Assembly: GCF_001724715.1 (NCBI RefSeq)
Contig: NZ_MEFG01000004.1
Coordinates: 1-64,000 of the forward strand
DNA from: Sphingomonas sp. SCN 67-18
GTDB lineage: Bacteria; Pseudomonadota; Alphaproteobacteria; Sphingomonadales; Sphingomonadaceae
Direction of reading: 5' to 3'
DNA length: 64,000 nucleotides
Shown here one piece after another: positions 26,678 through 35,693 of this stretch (its first letter is position 1; the number at the start of each line of letters is the position of its first letter). Position numbers and translations under genes: made by a program. The notes beneath the pieces are model-generated. The model worked only from the letters and a program-made list of their open reading frames with translations, was not told where the DNA came from and searched no databases.

Positions 26678-27325
26678 GTGAGCGAACCGCAAAAGGAACC
26701 AAGGCCGCTCATCGTCGGCAGGCCAGTGCTGCTCGTGATCGATGTCCAGAAGGGCAGCTATTCCGAATGGGCGCCGTCCGAGCGGCTGCCGCTGCTGCCG
26801 GACCGCATGGAGCGCACCCATCGCATCCGCCCGCTGGTGGACGCCGCCCGCGCCGCGAACATCCCCGTCATCTTCTTCAAGGAAGAACACAGGGCCGACA
26901 TGGTCGATTTCGGGCGCGAGCTGGACGGCACGGAGAATGTGCACTGCCTGGAAACCTCGCCATCGACCGAATTCGCCTATGAAGAGCTGGACATCCGCCA
27001 GCATGATTATCGCATCACCAAGCGGCGCTATTCCTGCTTCTTCGGCACGGAACTGGAAATCCTGCTGAAGGGCCTGAAGGCGGAGACGCTGATCCTGGTC
27101 GGCGGCTTCACCGACGTGTGCATCCACTATACCTATGTCGACGCCCACCAGCATGATTATCACTGCCGGGTGGTCGAGGATTGCCTGGTCGCCTCGTCGC
27201 CTCCCGCGCATGAGGCGTCGCTCAAGGCGATGGAATATCTGCAGATGGGCGCGGTGCGCTCGATGGCCGAGGTGATGGACGCCTTCGCCGCCCACGCCCC
27301 GGCGGCCCCCGCCACCGGCGCCTGA
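26678..27325 (+). CDS. Isochorismatase-fold cysteine hydrolase
   Basis: The 215-residue cytosolic amidohydrolase belongs to the isochorismatase superfamily, with the expected Asp-Lys-Cys triad at about D22 (LLVIDVQKG), K115 (RITKRRYSCFF) and C148 (GGFTDVCIHYT). Family members cleave N-carbamoyl or ureido groups, including N-carbamoylsarcosine amidase. Because HyuAB and sarcosine oxidase lie nearby, N-carbamoylsarcosine hydrolysis is an attractive assignment, but isochorismate, biuret or nicotinamide-type substrates are not excluded. The GTG at 26678 is the only suitable start; the ribosome site is weak. Confidence 0.85.
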   Translation: MSEPQKEPRPLIVGRPVLLVIDVQKGSYSEWAPSERLPLLPDRMERTHRIRPLVDAARAANIPVIFFKEEHRADMVDFGRELDGTENVHCLETSPSTEFAYEELDIRQHDYRITKRRYSCFFGTELEILLKGLKAETLILVGGFTDVCIHYTYVDAHQHDYHCRVVEDCLVASSPPAHEASLKAMEYLQMGAVRSMAEVMDAFAAHAPAAPATGA

Positions 27326-27375
27326 CGGCAAGCTTCGTCGAAGCTCGCGGCGAGCCCGACCGGCGTCGCTCCGCC

Positions 27376-28644
27376 TCAGCCCTGCGTGCCGGGCGGCGGC
27401 TGCAGCGTGCTGCAATTGCCCGTGATGCCCGCCCCGCTGACCAGCCGGTCGAGAAAGGCCGGGGAATCCGCCAGCGAGCGTTCCACAGCCGAGGAATGAT
27501 CCGCGCCTTCATAATAATGCTGCTGAACGACGGTTCCCGCCGCGCACATCGCCGACACGAAATTGAATTGCTTGGCGGGGTAGGCATCCCGGTCTTCCAG
27601 ACCCGTGCCGACGAACACCGGCGTGCGCAGCAGCACGTCCGGGAATGCCGTCTTGCTGACCACCATGGCCTCCAGCGCCTCCGTCGGCCGCTTGTAGAAA
27701 CGGGCGATAGGAACCCTGGTCTTTTCCGCATGTTGCACCAGCCCGCGCATGCAGGTGGTCTGCGCCGCGGCAAGCATGTCCAGCCCCTCGGCCGACAGAT
27801 AATCCTCGGGCCGGACGGCGTCCGGGTCGGAGGTGCGGGCCGCCCCCAGGAACCACAGCGCCTCATAGGCGGTGTTCGCATAGTCGTCGGGATCGGGATA
27901 GAGGTTGGGCATGGGCACCTGCCTCGCATCCCGGATGTTCGTGGTATGCGCGACGATGCCCGTCGCGACGGTGCCGAGGATGTTCAGTTCCGGCGCATAA
28001 TCTGGCGCCAGATAGGCGGCGGCGATCGCCCCTTCCGCGCCTTGCGACTGGCCCATGGTGATCAGCTTGCTGCGGGACAGCGCGTCATAATGCGCCAGCG
28101 CCGCGCGCAGCCCGTCCAGCACGGACATGCCCTCGGCGCGCAATTGCAGATAGGGATGGACACCCGGCGTCCCCAGCCCCTGATAATCGCTTGCCACGAT
28201 GGCGTAGCCGCGGGCGAGCCAATAGCCCAGATACGCCTTGTCGCGGGCCGAGCGGGCATTGAGCGACGGCGCGCAGATATCCGCGATGCCGGTGGTGCCG
28301 TGCGCCCAGGCAATGACCGGCCAGCCGCCGGCGGGCGCCTTGCCCCCGGGCAGGAAGACGATGCCGGAAACGGTGATGGTCCGGGCCGGATCGCGCCAGT
28401 CCCGCGATGTATAGAGGATGCGTTCGGCGCGGCCCGCCCCCGGCACCGACACCTCGGCGGGCGCCGGTTCCGTCCGCAGCATGACGCCGGGGCCGGCGGG
28501 CAACGCGGCATCCCAGCTGTAGAAAGCGGGAACCCCGCCGTCGCCGGCCCAGGGGTCCGTCCCGGCGGATGCCGGGGGCGCCAGCGCGATCGCCGCCGAA
28601 GCGATCAGGGCATAAGGAACCAGCCTTGCCTTCAACATCCTCAC
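27376..28644 (-). CDS. Secreted alpha/beta-hydrolase (secretory lipase-like)
   Basis: The 422-residue protein has a signal peptide ending PPASAG and an alpha/beta-hydrolase domain similar to secretory lipases. The nucleophile is Ser200 in MGQSQGAEG, an AWAHGTTG strand suggests the oxyanion region, and the acid and His candidates are in GLEDRDAYPA and GADHSS. It probably acts on an ester in the periplasm or outside the cell. It lies between the cysteine hydrolase (convergent) and the Rieske oxygenase (same strand), about 50 bases after the oxygenase stop, so the two may share a transcript. Confidence 0.82.
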   Translation of the reverse strand: MRMLKARLVPYALIASAAIALAPPASAGTDPWAGDGGVPAFYSWDAALPAGPGVMLRTEPAPAEVSVPGAGRAERILYTSRDWRDPARTITVSGIVFLPGGKAPAGGWPVIAWAHGTTGIADICAPSLNARSARDKAYLGYWLARGYAIVASDYQGLGTPGVHPYLQLRAEGMSVLDGLRAALAHYDALSRSKLITMGQSQGAEGAIAAAYLAPDYAPELNILGTVATGIVAHTTNIRDARQVPMPNLYPDPDDYANTAYEALWFLGAARTSDPDAVRPEDYLSAEGLDMLAAAQTTCMRGLVQHAEKTRVPIARFYKRPTEALEAMVVSKTAFPDVLLRTPVFVGTGLEDRDAYPAKQFNFVSAMCAAGTVVQQHYYEGADHSSAVERSLADSPAFLDRLVSGAGITGNCSTLQPPPGTQG

Positions 28645-28691
28645 TCCTCGCTCGTCGTCATTGTCCGGCGCGCCGCATCGCGGGCGGAGGC

Positions 28692-30014
28692 TCAGCTGAT
28701 CCTTTCCCGCTTCAGGTGAAGCACGCCGGTCGGGTTGTAGGCCTTGCCGATCTCTTCGGAATAGGCGTCCCGCCAGTCCGCGTCGGGCGAGGCCAGGAAC
28801 GCGCCCGAGCGCGCCTGCTGGAACGCCTCGACATCGTCCACGCCCGGCGGCGGCGTATTTTCTTGATGAGCGCGGACCAGCGCCAGCAGGCGCTTGCGCG
28901 TCATCACGATCATGTTGTCGGAGACGGAGAGATGCTCCTTCGTCCGGTCGCTGATCGCCCCCATGCTCTCGACCACCGCCTGGTCCTGCAGCTGCACCCC
29001 GGTCATGCCGGTGAAGCTGCGCCTGTTCTGGGCGTCACGGTCGATCAGATAGTCGTTATGTTCGTTGGGCACGGTGCGCCAGCGGTCGAACCAGCCGGTC
29101 CCGTTGGGCAGATATTCCTCATTGCATTCCAGCCCCGGGATGGGTGATCCGTCCTTCAGGCGGCGCACGCCGGCCGTGCGGTCACGATACATCCAGGTGA
29201 AGATCATGGTGTGCTCGTCATCCATCGGCACCGCGGCGTCGAGCACGATATTGTGGCTGAACACACCGTCCGGGAACTGGGTGTAGAAAGGCACAAGGAA
29301 GTTGGCGACGCGGTAATAAAGCTGGCCGTCCGCCGTCTCGCGGAAGGCGGCGTAGACGGTGCCGGCTTCCGTCTTGCCGACATGGTAGCGCGGGGCGCGG
29401 TCCTGAAGCGACAGGCTGTTGAGATCGTCCGGGTCGAGATCCTCGACCTTCACCGATCCGCCGTGGAGGAAGCCGAAATGCGAGGTATCGATCTCCCCCT
29501 CGAGCACCTGCAGGTAGTTGCAGTTCCGCAACGAGCAGCTCAATGAGACGGTGTCCTCCGGCAGCAGCGTCGCCTCGATGCCGGGCAGCGGCGGCGGCGT
29601 TTCGCGCTTGCCCATATAGACCCAGATGACGCCGTTGCGCTCCGCGCACGGATAGGCATCCGCCTTCAGGCGTTTGGCGAAACTGTTCTTCTCGGGCACA
29701 TTTGGCTGCTCCAGGCACTGCCCGTCCGGCGCGAATTTCCAGCCATGATAGATGCAGCGCAGGCCGCCCGGCTCGTTCCGGCCGTAGAAGAGCGACGCGC
29801 AACGATGCGGGCAGGCATGGTCCATGATGCCGACCGTGCCGTCGGGCGAGCGGAAGGCGACCAGCTTTTCGCCCAGCAGCATCAGCCGCATGGGCGATCC
29901 GCCGGCCTCCAGCTCGGATGCGAGGCAGGCCGGAACCCAATATTCCCGGATGAGCTGGCCCATCGGCGAACCGGGGCCGACCCGGGTGAGAAGTTCGTTG
30001 TCGCGCGCGATCAT
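28692..30014 (-). CDS. Rieske oxygenase alpha subunit (phthalate dioxygenase-like)
   Basis: The 440-residue ring-hydroxylating or N/O-demethylating oxygenase has a Rieske centre from C68-P-H70 (ACPHRCASLF) and C87/H90 (CIYHGWKF). The mononuclear iron ligands are expected in EGEIDTSHFGFLH (D176, H179, H184). Length and motifs fit the phthalate 4,5-dioxygenase/vanillate demethylase/N-demethylase group, which needs a separate reductase; none is present in this window. It diverges from a LysR gene. Given the amine-catabolic neighbours, oxidative N-demethylation is one possible role, aromatic oxygenation another. Confidence 0.88.
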   Translation of the reverse strand: MIARDNELLTRVGPGSPMGQLIREYWVPACLASELEAGGSPMRLMLLGEKLVAFRSPDGTVGIMDHACPHRCASLFYGRNEPGGLRCIYHGWKFAPDGQCLEQPNVPEKNSFAKRLKADAYPCAERNGVIWVYMGKRETPPPLPGIEATLLPEDTVSLSCSLRNCNYLQVLEGEIDTSHFGFLHGGSVKVEDLDPDDLNSLSLQDRAPRYHVGKTEAGTVYAAFRETADGQLYYRVANFLVPFYTQFPDGVFSHNIVLDAAVPMDDEHTMIFTWMYRDRTAGVRRLKDGSPIPGLECNEEYLPNGTGWFDRWRTVPNEHNDYLIDRDAQNRRSFTGMTGVQLQDQAVVESMGAISDRTKEHLSVSDNMIVMTRKRLLALVRAHQENTPPPGVDDVEAFQQARSGAFLASPDADWRDAYSEEIGKAYNPTGVLHLKRERIS

Positions 30015-30177
30015 GCCTCAACTCCAAATATCTGTTCCCGGCAGTTTTGCGGCCCGCGCCCGCACCGGCGGCGCGATCATGCCGCGCTGGATGCGACGGC
30101 GATCCCGCAGCCGGGCCGGCGCGCATATGCCTGTCCCTGCCCTCGATTTCATGCCACGGCTAATGGAGCCAGTTGAC

Positions 30178-30197
30178 GTGGCAAATGGAATGGCCAC
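30178..30197. promoter_or_regulatory. Inverted repeat in the Rieske/LysR intergenic region
   Basis: GTGGC and GCCAC form a 5-bp inverted repeat with a 10-base spacer, preceded by TTGACG at 30173. The site lies 33 bases before the LysR start in the divergent intergenic region, a fitting place for a LysR operator. Evidence is limited to this short symmetry. Confidence 0.3.
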
Positions 30198-30229
30198 CTT
30201 CGCAACATCGCTTGCTCAAGGATCGAACT

Positions 30230-31183
30230 ATGGAATTAGGCAACCGCCGCTTCACCGGAAAGGTCGGCGACAACGACCTGAGGCTGCTGCGCACCTTCTG
30301 CACGGTGGTGCGGCACGGCGGCTTCGCGGCGGCGGAATCCGAACTGCAGATCGGCCTTCCATCGATCAGCCGTTACATCAAGGATCTCGAGATCCGCCTC
30401 GGCCTGCGGCTGTGCGAGCGGGGGCGGCGGGGCTTCGCGCTCACCGCCGAGGGCAAGGAGGTGCACGCGGCGTGCATCAGCCTGTTCAACGATCTCGACA
30501 ATTTCGAAACCCGGGTGCGCGATATCCTCGCCAACCCGGCCGGGTCGCTCAGGATCGGCGTGGTCGATTCCCTGACCACCGACCCGCAATTCCAGCTGCC
30601 GCAGGCCATCCGCGCCTACAAGACGGCCTATCCGAACATCCATTTCGACATGTCGACCAGCACGTCCAATTCCATCGAACAGGACGTGATCGACGGGACG
30701 CTGGATATCGGCATCGTGTTCAACAGGCGTCATCTGGAACAGCTCAGCTATTCCCTGCTGCACGAAGAGGTCAGCTATCTCTATTGCTCGGTGGACCACC
30801 CGCTCTGGTCGGAACATGGCGGGTGCCCGCACGACGTGAACCTGGGCAATTATGAATTCGCCGGATATCCGATGATCCACGTCATGGAGGGCATGGGCAT
30901 TGACGGGCTGCTGCTGCGCACGGCGACCACGAACAATATGGAGATCATCGCCATGCTGGTCTCGTCCGGCGCCTATCTCGGCTTCCTGCCCCTGCACTAT
31001 GTGAAATCCCTCAAGGACGAGGATCGATTCCAGGCGATCGCGCCTGAGAAATTCCACTTCGAAAGCCGGATTTCCGCGATCACGCGCAGCGGCCCGGTTT
31101 CGCCGCTGGTGTCCAGCTTTCTCGCGCAGCTGAAGGCGAAGAGCCAGGCCCGGCCGCCAAGGAAGCAGCTGGCCGACGGCTGA
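30230..31183 (+). CDS. LysR-family transcriptional regulator
   Basis: The 317-residue regulator has an N-terminal winged helix-turn-helix (LRLLRTFCTVVRHGGFAAAESELQIGLPSISRYIKDLE, in pieces) and a C-terminal effector domain (LRIGVVDSLTTDPQFQLPQAI). The ATG at 30230 has AAGGA upstream at a good distance; an earlier in-frame start lacks one. It is divergent from the Rieske oxygenase gene and upstream of the MFS/amine-oxidation operon, so it may control both. Confidence 0.88.
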   Translation: MELGNRRFTGKVGDNDLRLLRTFCTVVRHGGFAAAESELQIGLPSISRYIKDLEIRLGLRLCERGRRGFALTAEGKEVHAACISLFNDLDNFETRVRDILANPAGSLRIGVVDSLTTDPQFQLPQAIRAYKTAYPNIHFDMSTSTSNSIEQDVIDGTLDIGIVFNRRHLEQLSYSLLHEEVSYLYCSVDHPLWSEHGGCPHDVNLGNYEFAGYPMIHVMEGMGIDGLLLRTATTNNMEIIAMLVSSGAYLGFLPLHYVKSLKDEDRFQAIAPEKFHFESRISAITRSGPVSPLVSSFLAQLKAKSQARPPRKQLADG

Positions 31184-31254
31184 TGCGTGGAAATGCAAGC
31201 TTGATTGCAAAAAATGCCATCTGATCGGCGGCGGGACGCTGCGTAGATATCGGG

Positions 31255-32559
31255 ATGGCAAATCCACCCCGGCAGAGCGCGGCGCGCGCCGAAACCCCAT
31301 CCTCCGATGCGGCATCGGTCCCGGCGCCCGGCTGGTCCCTGCTCGCCATCCTGATGGTGACGTACAGTTTCAGCTGGATGGACCGTTTCCTGCTGATCGT
31401 GATGATCGATCCGATCAGCAAGGACCTGAACATCTCGAACACCCAGATCGGCCTGCTGACCGGCTTTGGCGCGGCGCTGCTTTATTCCCTCGCCGGCTTC
31501 CCCATCGCGCGGCTCGCCGACCGCAAATCGCGCTCGCTGATCATCGCGACCACGCTGGGCATATGGAGCGCGGCCACGTCGGCGATCGGCCTCGTGCGGT
31601 CCTTTACGGCGCTGGCCGTCCTTCGCTGCGGCATCGCGGTGTCATCGGCCGGCTGCTCGCCCGCCGCCTATTCGCTGATCTCCGATTCCTTCCCGCCCAC
31701 CCGGCGCGGCACGGCCATCGCCATCTATTCGCTCGGCATTCCCATCGGCACATGGGCGGGGCTGATGCTGGGCGGCATCGCGGCGGATTCGATCGGCTGG
31801 CGCTACGCCTTCCCGCTGCTGGCGTTGCCCGGCGTCATGTTCGCGCTGTTCGTGCTGTTCTTCCTGCGCGAGCCGGTGCGCGGGCGGTTCGACGCGCATG
31901 AGGGCGAGACGGCGCGCACCTATTCTATCGGCGAAGCCGCGCGCTTCCTCGTCACCAACAAGGCGCTGATGGCCATGGCCTTCGGCTTTGCGCTGCTCTC
32001 GTTCGCCACCACTTCGTTCGAGACGTGGATTCCCACCTATCTGATCCGCGCGAACGGGCTGAGCGCGGGAGAGGTGGGCACCGTGTCCGGCCTTGCGCAG
32101 GGGTTGATGGGCATCATCGGCGCGCTGTTCTTCGGCATCGTGTCCGACCGCCTGTCGCGGCGGGACAAGCGCTGGTACATCTACGTGCCGCTGCTGTGCG
32201 GGCTGATCGCCTCGCCGCTGATCCTGCTGTTCTTCACGCTGCCCAAAAGTTCGGCCTATATCTGCTATTTCGTCATCGAGTTCCTGGTTTCCGGCTATGC
32301 GCCGCCGCTGTTCGCGGCCTGCCAGATGCTGCTGCCGCCCCGCCTGCGCGCGCTCGGCATGGCGACCATCCTGTTCATCCTGAACGTGGTCGGCACCGGG
32401 CTCGGCCCCTCGGTGACCGGCTGGCTGAGCGACCTCATCGGCGGCCACGGCCCGGCCGGCGGGCTGGGGCCGGCGATCATGGCCGTGCAGGGCGCCGCGC
32501 TGTTCGGCCTGCTGTCGCTGCTGATCGGCGTCAGCCATTTCAGGCGGGCGACCAGCTGA
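31255..32559 (+). CDS. MFS transporter
   Basis: The 434-residue inner-membrane permease has 12 predicted membrane segments. The motif-A region after helix 2 is visible (GFPIARLADRKSRSLIIA), and a related GIVSDRLSRRDKRW follows helix 8. This resembles the sphingomonad 'spinster'-like MFS group. It lies at the head of a plus-strand run with the cyclodeaminase-like protein, the FAD oxidase and two RidA proteins, so it probably imports their substrate. Confidence 0.88.
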   Translation: MANPPRQSAARAETPSSDAASVPAPGWSLLAILMVTYSFSWMDRFLLIVMIDPISKDLNISNTQIGLLTGFGAALLYSLAGFPIARLADRKSRSLIIATTLGIWSAATSAIGLVRSFTALAVLRCGIAVSSAGCSPAAYSLISDSFPPTRRGTAIAIYSLGIPIGTWAGLMLGGIAADSIGWRYAFPLLALPGVMFALFVLFFLREPVRGRFDAHEGETARTYSIGEAARFLVTNKALMAMAFGFALLSFATTSFETWIPTYLIRANGLSAGEVGTVSGLAQGLMGIIGALFFGIVSDRLSRRDKRWYIYVPLLCGLIASPLILLFFTLPKSSAYICYFVIEFLVSGYAPPLFAACQMLLPPRLRALGMATILFILNVVGTGLGPSVTGWLSDLIGGHGPAGGLGPAIMAVQGAALFGLLSLLIGVSHFRRATS

Positions 32560-32656
32560 CAGCCGGCGACGCGCGGCAGCGGGAAATTTCGACGGCCGAG
32601 GCCGCAAGACGCCCGATCGAACAGCAACGGCGCGGACGCGCCATGGAGAGGCATAG

Positions 32657-33802
32657 ATGACCCCCGATACCAGGATCGATTTCCTGTACCTTTCCGAACA
32701 GGACATGATCGCGGCCGGCGTCACCGACATGGCGGCGTGCGTCGATACGATGGAGGAGATGTTCGCGCTGCTCTATCGCGGCGACTACCGGATGGCCGGG
32801 CCGAACAATGATTCGCACGGATCCACCATCTCGTTCCCGCTGGAGCCGGCATTCCCCAACATGCCGCGGCACACGCCGGACCGGCGCTTCATGGCCATGC
32901 CGGCGTATCTCGGCGGCCGCTTCGGCACGACGGGGATGAAATGGTACGGATCCAACATCGCCAACCGCGAAAGGGGCCTGCCCCGCTCGATCCTGATGTT
33001 CGTCCTCAACGACAGCGACACCGGCGCGCCGCTGGCCTTCATGTCGGCCAACCTGCTTTCCGCCTATCGCACGGGCGCGGTGCCGGGGGTGGGCGCGCGC
33101 AGGCTCGCCCGGCCGGATTCGAGGGTGGTCGGCATCATGGGGCCGGGGGTCATGGCCAGGACGACGTTCGAGGCGTTCATGGTCGCCTGCCCGCATATCG
33201 ACACGGTGAAGATCAAGGCGCGCGGCCGCGACAGCCTCAATGCCTTCACTCGCTGGGTATCCGGCAAATATCCCGACGTCACCCGCATCGTCGAGGTGGA
33301 AAGCCTGGAAGAGGTGGTGCGCGACAGCGATCTCGTCACCTTCTGCAGTTCCCATTCGGCGGCGTCCGGCGGGGCGGCGGCCTATCCCACGGTCGAGCGT
33401 CAATGGGTGAAGCCCGGCGCCTTTCTTGCCATGCCGTCCCCCTGCGGCATGGACGAAGGGATGGAAGCGCCCGAAATCCGCAAGGTGGTGGACTGCCTTG
33501 GCATGTACGACGCCTGGGCGGAGGAGGTGCCCAAGCCGCTGCATCATCACATTCCGGTCATCGGCTGCCGCTTCATGGACATGGTCGACGAAGGGCGGAT
33601 GGCGCGGGACGATATCCACGATCTCGGCAAGATCGTCGCCGGGGACCTCCCCGGGCGGACCGACGAGGACGAGATCGTGATCATGTCGGTCGGCGGCCTT
33701 CCCGTCGAGGACGTGGCGTGGGGCACCGTCCTTTACCGAAACGCCGTGGAGAAGGGGATCGGCGTCTCGCTCAACCTCTGGGACCAGCCGGCGCTGCGCT
33801 GA
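32657..33802 (+). CDS. Ornithine cyclodeaminase/mu-crystallin family protein
   Basis: The 381-residue protein has the Rossmann NAD(P) motif VVGIMGPGVMARTTFEAF and an N-terminal region with MKWYGSN, where the family places substrate-binding residues. It is longer than ornithine cyclodeaminase itself and resembles proteins sometimes labelled tyramine oxidase subunit B. The start has GAGAGG upstream. It lies immediately before an FAD amine oxidase gene, so it may reduce an imine or act as partner of that oxidase. The specific reaction is not known. Confidence 0.8.
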   Translation: MTPDTRIDFLYLSEQDMIAAGVTDMAACVDTMEEMFALLYRGDYRMAGPNNDSHGSTISFPLEPAFPNMPRHTPDRRFMAMPAYLGGRFGTTGMKWYGSNIANRERGLPRSILMFVLNDSDTGAPLAFMSANLLSAYRTGAVPGVGARRLARPDSRVVGIMGPGVMARTTFEAFMVACPHIDTVKIKARGRDSLNAFTRWVSGKYPDVTRIVEVESLEEVVRDSDLVTFCSSHSAASGGAAAYPTVERQWVKPGAFLAMPSPCGMDEGMEAPEIRKVVDCLGMYDAWAEEVPKPLHHHIPVIGCRFMDMVDEGRMARDDIHDLGKIVAGDLPGRTDEDEIVIMSVGGLPVEDVAWGTVLYRNAVEKGIGVSLNLWDQPALR

Positions 33803-33843
33803 CCCCCTCCCGCCCGCACATCGCTCAATTTCAGGAACCCTCC

Positions 33844-35184
33844 ATGCCTTCGCCGATGCTCGATACCGTCGCCAATGCCCCCGCCCTTCCCGACCAGGTG
33901 GATGCGGTGATCATCGGCGGCGGCATCGTCGGCGCGACGACCGCGCTCGAGCTCGCCGAACGCGGCCTGAAAGTGGCGCTGTGCGAAAAGGGGCAGATCG
34001 GCTGCGAGCAATCCGGCCGCAACATGGGCTGGGTCAGGCTGTCCCACCGCGATCCGCGCGAAATGCCGCTGATGATCGAATCCGTCCGGCTGTGGGAAGA
34101 ACTCAACGCCCGCACCGGAGGTGAAACCGGCTATCGCCAGTGCGGCATCACCTATGCCTGCGCGTCAGAAGCCAGCCTGAAGGACATGGTCCACTGGCTT
34201 GGCGAGCAGCATGCCTATGGCGTCCCGGCGCGCGAAATCTCCACCGCGGAGGCGCTGGCGCCCTATCCGGGGCTGGCGATCGACCTGGTCGGCGCGGTGC
34301 TGAACCCCAGGGACGGCCGGGCCGAACCGCAAAAGGCGACGGCGGCCATCGCCCGGGCGGCCCAGCGGCTCGGCGTCACCATCCACCAGCAATGCGCGGT
34401 CAGGGTGGTGGAGCGGAGCGCCGGGCGGATATCCGGCGTGGTCACGGAAAAGGGCCGCATCGGCTGCAGCATGGTGCTGGTGGCGGGCGGCGCATGGTCG
34501 CGCAACTTCCTGCACAATATGGGCATCCGCTTTCCCCAGCTGCGGATGAAGAGCAGCTCGCTGCGCACCGCCGCGCTGCCCGGCGGCCCGGACGTGACGT
34601 TCAAGTGCAGTGACTTCACCTTCACCAAAAGGCTGGATGGCGGCTACACCGTCTCCGGCGGGGCCGCGACCAAGCATGACATCACGCCGGACAGTCTGCG
34701 CCTGATGCGTCCGTTCATCGCGACGGTGCTTCGGGAATGGAAATCCATCCACCTGGGCCTGGGGGCGACTTTTTTCCGCGAACTTTTCCAGAAGCGCCGA
34801 TGGGGCGCCGACGACATCACCCCGTTCGAGCGGACCCGCATCCTCGACCCGGAGCCCGACGCCGATCTGGTCGATCCGCTGCTGGAGCGCATCCGCAAGG
34901 TCTATCCCTTCTTCCGGGACGTAGAGATTGCCCAGCACTGGGCGGGCCAGATGGACGTGATGCCAGACGCGATCCCGGTCATTTCCGCGGTGGACGCCCA
35001 CCCCGGCCTGTTCGTCTCGTCGGGCTATTCGGGCCATGGCTTCGGGCTGGGGCCGGGCGCGGGCCGCCTTACCGCCGACATCATGACCGGAAGCGCGCCG
35101 GTGGTCGACCCGCACGAATTCCGGCTCGCCCGGTTCACCGACGGCAGCGCCATCACCGCGATGAGCGGCGTCACCCGGCGCTGA
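33844..35184 (+). CDS. FAD-dependent amine oxidoreductase (DAO family)
   Basis: The 446-residue flavoprotein has an N-terminal FAD motif DAVIIGGGIVGATTALELAERG, then GCEQSGRNMGWVR, and a C-terminal GYSGHGFGLGPGAGRL closing the FAD site. It belongs to the glycine/D-amino-acid oxidase (DadA/SoxB-like) fold and should oxidise an amine or amino acid to an imine. Two RidA-type imine deaminases follow directly, which supports that chemistry. The start is the ATG at 33844, 41 bases after the cyclodeaminase-like gene. Confidence 0.88.
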   Translation: MPSPMLDTVANAPALPDQVDAVIIGGGIVGATTALELAERGLKVALCEKGQIGCEQSGRNMGWVRLSHRDPREMPLMIESVRLWEELNARTGGETGYRQCGITYACASEASLKDMVHWLGEQHAYGVPAREISTAEALAPYPGLAIDLVGAVLNPRDGRAEPQKATAAIARAAQRLGVTIHQQCAVRVVERSAGRISGVVTEKGRIGCSMVLVAGGAWSRNFLHNMGIRFPQLRMKSSSLRTAALPGGPDVTFKCSDFTFTKRLDGGYTVSGGAATKHDITPDSLRLMRPFIATVLREWKSIHLGLGATFFRELFQKRRWGADDITPFERTRILDPEPDADLVDPLLERIRKVYPFFRDVEIAQHWAGQMDVMPDAIPVISAVDAHPGLFVSSGYSGHGFGLGPGAGRLTADIMTGSAPVVDPHEFRLARFTDGSAITAMSGVTRR

Positions 35185-35225
35185 ACCCGCCACTATCCCA
35201 CCCCGTCAAGAAGGGCACCATCGCA

Positions 35226-35660
35226 ATGGCAGAGGTCGTAAAGGTCAAGAGCGGCAGCGCGTTCGAGGACAGGAATTCCTTTTGCCGGGTCGTCAGGGCC
35301 GGTAACCTCATCTTCTCGTCAAATTCCTCGGGCCGGAATTACGCCACGGGGGTGATGCCCGCCGATCCGGTGGAACAGATGCTGCAGGCCATCGACAATA
35401 TCGATCATGCCCTGTCCGCCGTCGGCGCCAGCGTGGCGGACAGCGTCAGGGTTCAGGTCTCGCTGACCAGCCTGGATTATCAGGACGCGCTGCTGGCGGC
35501 ATTCGGCAAACGCTTCGCCGGGATAGACCCGGCGCTGACGCTGATCTGCCAGTCCTTTGTCGGCGACGTGAAGGTGGAGGTGGAGATCACCGCCTACAGG
35601 AGCGCGGACGGCAGCCCGCCGGAAACCGTGAGGATGGCCAGCCCGCCGCCATCCGGATAA
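35226..35660 (+). CDS. RidA-family protein
   Basis: This 144-residue Rid/YjgF-type protein shows CRVVRAGNLIFSSNSSGRN at the start and DSVRVQVSLTSLDYQDALLAAF in the middle. The arginine that RidA enzymes use for imine hydrolysis is not obvious in the expected place (DPALTLICQSFVGDVKVEVEI lacks the R seen in the next gene), so this copy may be non-catalytic or act on another substrate. It follows the FAD oxidase by 41 bases and is part of the same operon. Confidence 0.85.
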   Translation: MAEVVKVKSGSAFEDRNSFCRVVRAGNLIFSSNSSGRNYATGVMPADPVEQMLQAIDNIDHALSAVGASVADSVRVQVSLTSLDYQDALLAAFGKRFAGIDPALTLICQSFVGDVKVEVEITAYRSADGSPPETVRMASPPPSG

Positions 35661-35693
35661 GGCCCGGCCGCAAACCGACGAAAGGCGCCGACG

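Noticed and set aside
3000-27400. Creatinine deaminase or creatininase
   Set aside because: No gene with these features was found. The adenosine-deaminase-like protein has ADA motifs (HAGE, TDDP), so the creatinine link stays speculative.
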